Positions 48,701-60,700 of a DNA stretch of 64,000 nt are shown in pieces. A model generated the notes under the pieces. It saw only the letters and a program-made list of their open reading frames with translations, had not been told where the DNA came from and ran no database searches. The stretch comes from Gerris lacustris. Lineage: Eukaryota > Arthropoda > Insecta > Hemiptera > Gerridae. The number at the start of each line of letters is the position of its first letter. The stretch's first letter is position 1. Position numbers and translations under genes: made by a program. The stretch spans positions 36,984,345 through 37,048,344 of the forward strand of contig OX578286.1 of assembly GCA_951217055.1 (NCBI GenBank), in the 5' to 3' direction.

Positions 48701-51700
48701 TCTCTTTTCTTCTAACTCCATTTTATTTTACTCAGTTTAAAGTTTTCGAGGAAAAACAAAAAATCTGAATCTAGTGACAAAGAACTTCGGGATCATTTGG
48801 TAGAGAGTGAAAGTATTTTTTTAATATTATTATTAATAAAAAGCAAGATAATTCACTTCTTCACTTAACTTAAAAATATAAATAGACCAACCCTTAGCTT
48901 GTTTATAACGGATGTTTGTAATTACCTGAGGGAGCAGGTAGGGCAGGTGGCAGGTCCTCCAGGTGTAAGAACAGTACAGACAGTTTCACATCCAGGTCCT
49001 GGGCACCAGGCTAAACCTGAATCACTGTCCACCTCTAAACAGTCACAAAACAATCACCATTAGAATAAAATAATTATAAAAATGGTTAAAGGGTAGATAA
49101 CTTGGGGGGGGGGGGGGGGGGGCATAAGTATAGCCATGGATAAAATGCTAAACAGAAAATCAATTGTGCATTGCTGGCGAAACAAACAGCACCAAAATTA
49201 AGGGTTTTATATAATCTGTGGCCCAATAACTTGGGCCCAAATGGATTTGTTTAGAATGATGGACACCATCTGCTGAACGGACACCACTTCAATTAAGTAG
49301 CTACCTATTTATTTCATGATGTTGGGTGAACACCCAACGTTTACATGTTACAGCAAACACCCCTTCAGCCATGCGCACACTGGAGTTAGTCTGCAGACTG
49401 TTTCCGAACTGTCTTGGTTGTGTCTGCCTTGTCACACTTGTGTTGCTACAGCCTTGCACACTGGAGGCAAGACAGTTGCATATCTTGTCCCCAGCAAAAT
49501 GGATATCGTGGAAATTGCTGTGATTTATGCATAACAGTCTGTGGACAGAAATGTGTCGGGACATCTCCTAGGCTGGAGCACTCTTTTGTCTTGCACCTGT
49601 CTTTGCCTCCAGTGTGAGCACTCCCATATACTGTATAAGCCCTTGAGGTAGTGACAAAACTGTCTGGGGGCAAAAAGACTCCTGCATGCACCTGGCTTTA
49701 CAGGAGTTAGGAGTTAAACTCAGACTTACTGTAAATCAACTGCTAATATAATTAAATTTGCAAATATAATGTGAAAGAAGGAATAAGCTACCAGGAGAAA
49801 ATTAAAAATACATTATTAAATGTACATTAAAAAATGTGTAGTACAATAATTAAGGTAAAGTAATTCCATCAGTAACTTTGTAAAAATAATAAATGTTCTA
49901 CAAAGAAGTCAAATTGAGGATTATTACGCAATATTATCACTGGTGAGTGATCCTCAGATCAAGCAAGTATCGACGGTAAGTACCTCTTCACATCACAGCT
50001 CTACAGAGAGTTCAATGGAAACATAAACAATCTAAAACTAAATTAATATCAATTTATAAACTCTGGTAATTATTCAACGATTTATAAAAGCAAAGACTTG
50101 ACAGGGGGGCCAACAAGAGACTGGGTTAAAGAAAACAAATAAAATCAACGAGCGTGGTATCGGACCTCCAAATACTCCTTCCTTCACGAAGATTGTTTAG
50201 AGTTGTTATTACCACTGTTATTTAGTGATAGTATATAATTAAACTCTCAAACCAAAAATTATATTTAATTATCAACCTCTTGGCTAAAATCAGTCCTACA
50301 ACAAAAAATGAGTTCTACAACTAAAAAATAAGTAAAACTGATGACTATTAAACAAGATTATCAAAACAAAAATAAAATGAATTTTAAAAGATCATAACAT
50401 TTAATAAAAACTAAAACCACAAGGATGTTGACAAATTGATTCTAAATTTATATTTTTTTGGGATCTTTTATAATTTATTCTATTTTAATATTGTTATCAT
50501 TTGCATATTATTATACTGTTGTTGATGTATTGTTATTGTGCTATAGCATAGATGATTGACGAAAGTCTGAAAGCTTGCTTTGAAATGGAAATTTAATATG
50601 TGGTAAGTGTCCATATTTTATCTTACTATTGATATCAATAATATAGTTTTATAATTTATACTATCCAAATAATTTTTTTTTTCTTTAAGTACTTAGTATT
50701 TTATAAATACATATACTAAAAAAAAGTCCCTGTAGTAATTGGGACCTGATTCGAAGGGTTAATTATTTCAAATGTAGTTACATTGTGTGATCAAAAAAAC
50801 ATTGGCAATTTAATTCCTGCTAATGAATCAAGTCTGCCTTCAGAATATCCTCAGGATATGGTAGCCAGAGAGGATTTCCAACCAAGAACTATGGAGGATA
50901 AAAGGTCAGCAACCTGTCAACTTGGAAATGAAGGAGAGGTAGTGGTGATGGATAAGCTACACTCTTAGGAGGGAAGAACGCTGTGTATCAAAATAGAACC
51001 TAGATTGGAACCCCCAGGGATCTCATAGACCTGGGAGGTCCAAGGAAACTTGGTAAAGGATCTTAAACAGAAAGGAAGACTCGAGAGGTTGGGAGGACAT
51101 AAGCAGGTTAATGAGGTTGCCTGGGATAGGGGTTCATGGAGGAATCTTATTGTGGCCCTAAGGAATTAATTTTGTTCCACTTAAGGAATTAACAGGACTT
51201 AAGACAAGTCAAAGTAGTTTAAGGGGGCACTTCACCATTAGAAGAAGAAAACATCATTGGTTTCCACCAATGACTAAAGTCAAGGGTGTTTAAGGGGAAA
51301 CTTCAGCTTTAGAAGAAGAAAATATCTTCATTAACCCATTAAATGTGTTTGGATCCATGCTGGCTAAGGCTGCTGTGGTTGGATCTATAGTGGATCCACT
51401 TCTGGCACTCTTTTCCTCGTTTCTCAGGCAGAACCCTCTGACAAGGGTCCGTCACAGGCCTGCTGGCGTTTGAGTCCACAGATTAACTTTTAAATCATCT
51501 TTTTGGTACTATTTAAACCTGTTTCTGAATGGGAAGACACATTGAATGGGTTAACTATGAAATGATTGTTACCTGTGTTCTTTCGGAAGCGGAGGTGTTT
51601 CTCAAAGTTGTCCGAAGTGACTAGATTCTCAATTTCCCTGAGAGTGATGACTCCTTGAGTTGGACACATTGCGTCCGGGCATGATATCTCATAAGCCCCT

Positions 51701-54700
51701 TGATTTACTTCAAAATCAACGTATGCTTTCGTACACTACAACATTTACAACAAAATTGATTAAAAAAACAAATAAGTTAACAATTTGGTGGCTTTATAGT
51801 GGCTCCAGTAAACTAAACTTAATCAGTGCAAGAAGTGCAGATGCAGAGAAGTTGAAATATCTGTCAGAATACTTTAAAACAAAATCCAACAATACTAATA
51901 ATTGTGAAACACCATGATCACAGGTCCAGACTTGAACTGGAAACCTATCCTATCATAAATACTATATTGTTACCTGAGGTTTTGGAACCTCAGATAACAA
52001 GAAATTTCAGGGATCACCTTCATCTACAATTCATAAATACTATGGAAAATACTCAACTCAAGCCTCAACAAAAATACTCAACTAAAGCCGGCCTTGCACA
52101 TTGCGGTATATCTGCACAGGTAAACTGGAGCATGTGTGTTATCAAGTTATGCCATAACTATGATAGCACACATGCTCTGATTCACCTCTAGAAGTTACCT
52201 GTGTGGGTTTAACAGTCAGATATACCATAATGTGTATGGTCTGCTTTATAGTATACATGTCTTTAAGTCAACTAGGGATAATTATAGTCACAACTTTCTC
52301 ACATTTCAGCTATATTTCTACCCCTTACTTGGGTCATCGACTGTATTTTGATAGGGACTCATCATTATAGAGGAGTATTTCAATAACCAAACAATGTCTT
52401 CACACAGAATGATTGTATTTTAGCAATTGATGGGTTCCGGCTGATCCAAAGCAGCCTTCATCAGATAATCTGATGATTAATGTATGAACCCATGTCTTCT
52501 CTTTCACTATTGAAGTCACACAATGGCTACACAACTAGTCAAGAGGAGAGTATTTTAAATATTCATCAATTCTAGGACAGAGAGGAACCTTACTGCAATA
52601 GGTTCAAGTCCTTTTTAAACATAGGAAAACCTGGAAATAATTTTGGTCCCGTTCTATTCGGTGTAAAACAGGACTCTACTCTTATTACTTGATGATCTCC
52701 TTTAGCCCTTTGACTGCGGAGGCATCACCAGGTGATATCTAGCAGTATCAACTAAGTGGCGGGGGAGGTATCACTTGGTGATACCGCATGGTTTGGAAAG
52801 GTGTGCGTTATTCGAGAGAGGGGATAATGGAACTTCTTCAAACGGGTTCTTTAGTTGTGCGGCCACCTCAGAAGAGACCCAACATAATTTCATTCGTTTA
52901 CTCCTGCGATGCTGGTTTGCAGACCTCTTTTTTTTCTTTTTTTTTTGCAGACCCACAACACTTTAGCCCCTGGAAAGACCCTAAGGGAAAGGTCCCGCAG
53001 TCAAAGGGTTAGAAAAGCAATTATAGAGATATAAGAAGCACTTGGATTAATCATGACAGGGAACAATAGGCCAATAGAATAATCCAGTAAGTGAATTAAC
53101 AAGATACTTCAGAGTAAAACAAGAATTCATGTCAAATTTGCCCATATTTGATAAATTGAATGCAGCCGCAATAATTAAATTTGAGTTATTTATATCTTAT
53201 TTAGTTTTTAAGTTTTTGGTAGTTTTCATACTACGGAAAGTTTAAATTTTAATTTAAATCAAATTATAATTATTATTAGTTCTAATGTCATAAATATTGA
53301 CTTTCTAAATGTGTATGAATATTGAAAGCTTGGATTCGGGACTAGATATCGATTACGGCAGTGAAAAATCATTCTCCTGCGTAGCTTAGTTGGTAAGAGC
53401 ATCTGTACTGGAAATACAGGAGACCCGAGGTTCAAATCCCGGCGCTGGAGTGTATTTTTCTCTGTCTGTTTCCTGTAGTTAATAATAATTATAATTTGAT
53501 TTATCTTATTTAGTTAAAAAGACAAATTTAGCTTGGTAAAATGTTGAGTTACCTCTAAACAGAAAACACAGGAGCACTGTTGGAGTGTATAGGTTTGGCT
53601 GGTAGGGACCTGGATGAGACAGAGTTTGCAACTAGTAGTAGGTACGGGTGTCTGTGAGGGTTCTGCTATAGAGACATATCTTCCTTCGTTCACTGAGTAC
53701 TTGGAAGATGATGCCATCGACAGAAGAGAAGAACATCTGAACAACACAATACATAAATATTACAAATAGATCAAGTTTTTACATCATCTATAGTAGGTTG
53801 ACAGGTCATATAACATCTGAGAGCAGTGATTAACTGCTTTGACAGGTCATATAACCACAACACATAAAAATAACAATCAGATAATTGTTTCAGTCTTCCA
53901 CCAAAACTTTAATCTGAACCAAAGTAACAATTACATTGAGTTTTGCAAAATGTTTAATAGAAAACAACCACATGTTAACCAAAAATAGTTACAAATTAGT
54001 TCATATATATGGAAAAGGTAAAACACTGGATCTATTAGAGAATTTAGAGATGCACAGAGCCTAAAACAACCCAAATTTGTTTGAATGAAAAAACTAATTT
54101 ATATAACTCAAAACTAGTCAAACCTTCACAATAGTGGTCCACACTAAATTGTCAATTGAATACTATTCACCTTATCAACCTTATCTTTATCTTATCATGT
54201 AGATTATAGTTTTCTTTATCAACCACACAATCCAAATATCACATTAGTTAACTTCTAAGTAGTTTCTAGAGTTTCTTCTAGTATTAAATAATGTTAACCT
54301 CATAACAGACAACCCCTTAACAGATAAAGTCCCCAGAAAAAAACCTAAAAGTTCCCCAAAAAAATAATTTGGGCAGTTAAGGGTTAATTGACGGGTGACA
54401 ACCAGGTTAAGTTCCTTGTACGTGAGGTTATTTATTTCCTCAGTTAGGTTGGTAATAAAATTATTGAGACTAGAGTCAAGTCTTATTTTCTACACAATAG
54501 TACACAGTGAGTTTATTTATTCCCCCACATTCTTTGGCATTAGAATTATTTAGACATTGTCAAGACTGTTCTTTTCTTCATAATAGTATAGAGTTTATTT
54601 CCTTTATCACATAGGTTGCCAAATGAATTATTTATACTAGTGTCAAGTCTGTTGTCCTATACATAATAGTACAGTGAGTTTATTTATTCCCCCACTTCTT

Positions 54701-57700
54701 TGGCATTGGAATTATTTAAACAATGTCAAGACTGTTGTTCTATACATAATAGTATAGAGTTTATTTCCTCTATCACATAGGTTGCCAAATGAATTATTTA
54801 TACTAGTGTCAAGTCTGTTGTCCTATACATAATAGTACAGTGAGTTTATTTATTCCCCCACTTCTTTGGCATTGGAATTATTTAAACAATGTCAAGACTG
54901 TTGTTCTATACATAATAGTATAGAGTTTATTTCCTCTATCACATAGGTTGCCAAATGAATTATTTATACTAGTGTCAAGTCTGTTGTCCGATACATAATA
55001 GTACAGTGAGTTTATTTATTCCCCCACATTCTTTGGCATTATAATTATTTAAACAATGTCAAGACTGTTCTTTTCTACATAATAGTATAGAGTTTATTTC
55101 CTCTATCACATAGGTTGCCAAATGAATTATTTATACTAGTGTCAAGTCTGTTGTCCTATACATAATAGTACAGTGAGTTTATTTATTCCCCCTCATTCTT
55201 TGGCATTGGAATTATTTATACTAGTGTCAAGTCTGTTGTTCTATACATAATAGTACAGTGAGTTAATTTATTCCCCCACATTCTTTGACATTGGAATTAT
55301 TTATACAAGTGTCAAGTCTGTTGTTTTATACATAATAGTACAGTGAGTTAATTTATTCCCCCACATTCTTTGGCATTGGAATTATTTATACTAGTGTCAA
55401 GTCTGTTGTTCTATACATAATAGTACAGTGAGTTTATTTATTCCCCAACATTCTTTGACATTGGAATTATTTATACTAGTGTCAAGTCTGTTGTTCTATA
55501 CATATAACCCGAATAGCTAGACATTTGAAACTTTTAGCATAGCTCAGAACACGATGACAATGCATTATTTTAATACTTTTAGCCATCTTTCAGCAGAATT
55601 TAATTAGTTTTCAGCAAATTTTACTGTGTGGAAAGTTAGTTCGGAAAAAATCCGCAAGTTATTTTATTTATTTTGCCATATCCAATATTTACACAATCTT
55701 CATTTTGACGGGTCTCAAATTTGTGATAGATAAACATTGAATGACAGCAAAACAGGAAATATCGATTATATTATTTATCGATTATATTATTTCAAATATA
55801 TCGTTGGCATGCTTTAGATTTGGGAGATCCGTTGTACAAAGATTTATTTTTTTATAGGTTTAAGATCAGCTCTCTGGATGGTTGTCATTTATGTGAAGTA
55901 AATAAATTCGGAACTATTTTTTTTTTTTCACTAATATTATATATTATATAACAATAAAAATTATATTATCAACATTACATACGATTCAACAGAAAATTTA
56001 AAAACGTAGTATATAAAAAGTTCTTTTTATCTTGAAATTATTTTATCTATTGTATCTCTGTGTTATTTAGTTTAAATTTATTATATTATTTGCCTGTCAA
56101 ACATGTACATTGTACTCTAAAGAGCGCCTCTCACTCGCTTAGGCTGTAGAGGGCTCGTAAAAAATGTTGTTTAAATAAATAAATAAATAAATAGTACAGT
56201 GAGTTTATTTATTCCCCAACATTCTTTGGCATTGGAATTATTTATACTAGTGTCAAGTCTGTTGTCCTATACATAATAGTACAGTGAGTTTATTTATTCC
56301 CCCACATTCTTTGACATTGGAATTATTTATACCAGTGTCAAGTCTGTTGTTTTATACATAATAGTATAGTATATTTCCTCTATTACATAGGTTGGCAATC
56401 GAATTATTTATACTAGTGTCAAGTCTGTTGTTTTATAAAAATAGCATAAATAACCACCCAAATAAATAATATTTAAAAGTAATAATAATATTAGAATTAT
56501 AACACGAACCTTTTTGAAAATAGATGGCATCTTCGTAATATTAAAAAAGCAAAACAATACTTCATTTTATAAATCATCTAATAAGTTGAGTTTTTGAAAA
56601 TCAAAAAGTAAATTATTTTCGTAAGTGAATAAGAACAAATGTTTAAAGACAATCACAAGAATTATTTTTATTTAATTTTATAAATAGAAAATTGGAATTA
56701 TATTTCCTAAAATTGATCAGAGTTATATGTCCACAGTAATAAACAAATAACACACATCTAATTGTTTACAACAAAAAAATAGCTGTTTTAAATTCACATT
56801 TTATACTAAAAAGATATGAATAAATAAGAATGACACTAATTCAACTTTCTTCAAATAAATGTAATAAACAATTTCAACTAAGAAATATTTTATCTTTGTA
56901 GAAATTACGATACATTTACAGTTAATTGATTAAATACTTTTGTAATGCATAAATAAATTACCTAGTCATAAATATTTACAATGAAATTGGATTATGTCAT
57001 CAATTCTTTATTTCTTATGTTTATAAAGTCTTAGTCAATTGCTAGCAAGTATGTTATAACTTTACCAAATGGACGTGAGTCAGGAATAAAAAAGAATAAG
57101 CATAATTAATTCTACTGATAACAGCAGTATGAGTAAACTAAGTGAATAAGAATAAGTGATAAGGGAATAGGTTAGGTAAAGAGGCTTGTTCCAGCTGCAA
57201 TAATAGTTATTAATATTATAATCGTTATTAAATAACTGCTTCTATTGATATTTTTAAAACTAAAAGAGTAAAATTATAATAATTACAAGATAAAAAGAAC
57301 TTTTTATATACTATATTTTAAAATGTTCTGTTGAATCATATGTAGTGTTGATAATATAATTGTTATTGTTATATATAATGTTAGTGAACAAAAAAAAATA
57401 GTTCCGAATTTATTTACTTCATATAAATGACAACCAACTAGACAGCTGATCTTAAACCTATAAAAGGACAAATCTTTGTACAACGGATCTCGCCAACACC
57501 GAATCTAAACCGTGACATCGCTATCCCCCTGTGTAGGGGACGGTAAGAGAAGAAAAATGAGTACAAGTAAAGAAGTACAGATGCAGAAAAATTAAACCGA
57601 TACCTAGGACACAAGTGTAAACAAACCTGGTTGTCACATGTCAATTAATTTATTTCTTTGTTTACTTTTCCTGTTTAGCTGTCATTCAATGTTTCTCTCT

Positions 57701-60700
57701 TAAAAATACAATTAGTTTTTACATAACAAAAAGGCCTGATATAATCATTCTTGAACATTTTAAAAATTTTATCAGCCATACCAGGTACTAAAATAAAAAA
57801 TCATAAATTTGAAACCCCTCAAAATGAAGATGATGTAAAAAAAAAAAAAAAAAAACTTGCTCATTTTTTCTAAACTAACATTCCATACTAGCGGATTTTT
57901 TTCCGAACTACCTTTCTATACAGCAAAATTTGCTGAAAACGAATTAAATTCTGCTGAAAGATGGCTAAAAGTATTAAATTAATGCATTGTCATCGTGTTC
58001 TGAGCTATTCTAAAAGTTTCAAATGTCTAGCTACTCGGGAAGTTAGTTAAAAATCAATTGCAAGATTTTTACTGGGGACAAAAAAAACAACAACAAAGTA
58101 AGCTAATAAAACCATAGTAAAAGGAAAAAAGATTCATAACACACTAGAGCCATAATAGGGGAAAATTGTCAAATTATAATACATAGCACAGATGTTACAA
58201 TACAAAAAGGTATAAAAGCTCTAAGTAGCCTTATTAGTAACCACCTAAGCAGGGGCGGATCCAGGGGGGGGCGACCGCCCAGGGCCCCGCGCCTTGGAGG
58301 GCCCCGCGCCATAGAAAATTAAAATAAAATACTTATACTTTACAGGCAAATTTATAATTCATAGTGAAGATTGTCTGCGGGGCCCCGTGCCATGTACAAA
58401 ACATGAAATATTAGAATAATAAAATTCAGTCAAATTTAGTTTACATGGTAGAGCCTAATACCTAACTACCTTTTCGCGGGGCCCCTCGCTATAAAAAATT
58501 CAAATAAATAAGTTATAAAATAAGGATAATTTTGTTTAATGTTTAAGATAGCCCATAAAATTAAGCGAGTTAACGTCCAAGTGTTTTCTCACCCTCCTCC
58601 TTTTCAAAATTATGAAGAATTTGTTATTTATTGTGTGGGGGTAAATCTTCATTATGTGCCCCACCTATATCTAAACGCCCAATTTAATTCGGTTTTTTTT
58701 CAAACTGTTCCTTTTTACATTGCAAAAACGATTTCGGTTGTAGCATCGATATATTCAATTTTTTTTAATATTAGGGAAAAGTATGGAAGGTTATGGTAAG
58801 TTTAGGTTGAGTTTAGTACTTTTTGACCTGACCTAACAATAACCTTCTATCATTACCCTATAAAACGTGATATTTCGTGTATATTTAAAAAAAAAAAAAA
58901 TAAAACACTGAATTTATCGAGATATTACATAACCTTAATCGTTTGACAATGTACAGAGATATGTAAAAACGACAAATCCTATAAAAAGGAATAGTAAAAA
59001 TAACTAATTAAATCGGACAGTACGAAATAATTGGGTCAATTAGTGCAGTTTTACCAATTGATGTCAAAGAGAAACTTCACCCCAGAGATGCATAAAAACG
59101 CTGTTTTGAGAGGCCATATTTACAAAATTTTCCGGGGGAGTACCCCCGGACCCCCCTTAAAATGTGTCTTTGAAAATTAAACTAAAAACTTGGCACTAAA
59201 ATGGAAAGTTATAAGCTGAGAATATGAATTCTGGGAGTAAATTTAAAGTGCTCGAGTGTAGATTTCAAATTATAGGACTGATCACAAATAACACAGCTTA
59301 ACTTTTCATTTACAATGATAATTTAACCATAAAACCCAAAATATCGTGAAGAAGAATAAATAGTTAAGTATAACAGAGCTTAATTATTAAAATAAAAATG
59401 TTTCTTTTCGATTACGTTTGCAAAGAAAATGATGATTAGTTGAAAACTATCTAATTTGAGGTGTTAATGTTCAAATAATACGTTAGATTTAAATCATAAG
59501 CAGAATTGTAATTATTTTGAGAGTAAAAACGTTTGACTAGCCCTAAGTGAAGGGAATTAGCCGTAAAATAGGAGCAAGTTATAAGTGGTTTATTATTAAG
59601 TTACTTTATTGTTTTTTATCAGCAATCCCCGCTCTATCCTAGGGGGCCCCGCCATTTTGTCTCGCCCAGGGCCCCGCAAGATCTAGATCCGCCACTGCAC
59701 CTAAGTGGTCCCTTATATTAATTATAGAAAGAGTAAGTATATCTTTGGACAACTAAGGATAATATAAAATAATTACAAGATAAAAAGAACTTTTTATATA
59801 CTACGTTTTTAAATTTTCTATTGACTAAATAAAAAATCAATATGAAACTTGTCAAAATGAAGATTCTAAATATGGGACACGTCAAAACAAATAAGAAAAC
59901 TTGCGGATTTTTTCCAAACTAACTTTCCATAAAGCAAAATTTGCTGAAAACGAATTATATTCTGCTGAAAGATGGCTAAAAATATTGAAATAATGCATTG
60001 TCATCGTGTACTGAGCTATTCTAAAAGTTTCCAATGTCAAATGTCTAGCTACTTGGGATGTTAATTAAAAGTCGATTGCAAGATTTGTACTGGACAAACA
60101 AACAAACAAGAAAGCAAGCTAATAAAAACGTAGTAAAAACATAAGTATATTGGTACTTCTTTAGATTGTTACTCCCCTATGTTTTTTTTTTAGAATATAT
60201 TTATTTAAACATTCCTTTGTCTAAATAACTATTATGTCAAAGGGATCATTAGTCCAATGTACCTCGGGTCAAAGGAATATCACACTTCCGTTTTCATAAG
60301 GGGAGTAACAGTCTAAAGAAGAACATTCTCCACACCTTCTTTAGATTGTACCTTCCTTCTGGTTTTTTTTTTTTTTTTTTTATGGGAGGAGTAACAATCT
60401 AAAGAAGTGCCGGTATATCATACTAAACATAAGGTTGGATTAACATTGTTTATTTTAATACCCTAAAGACCTTAGAAGGATATATATTACAAATAAATAA
60501 ATATCAACGTCAAAATGAAAAAAAAAAAAAAAATGGACACTTACTATTATATGTTTTACCTAATTGGTAACTTGTATTCTAATTATATTCTTAAACAATA
60601 ATTACATTGATAAAATTGTTTCATTGTTTACAAAACAAAATTATTTTCATATATTTGAAGCAAATTGTTTAAATTTTAAAAACTAAGCTTGTCGTGGAGT

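Noticed and set aside
49301..49691. Cluster of overlapping frames on both strands near 49.4 kb
   Set aside because: All lie within a GC-richer foldback element; mirrored arms create paired frames.
53376..53450. Functional tRNA-Ser(GGA)
   Set aside because: Short variable region, mismatched acceptor stem and weak T stem; it sits in an insertion with a target duplication, so it is treated as a tRNA-derived pseudogene.
58539..58799. 86-codon frame inside the hAT element
   Set aside because: No hAT transposase signature, and composition matches surrounding AT-rich DNA; left as unrecognised.
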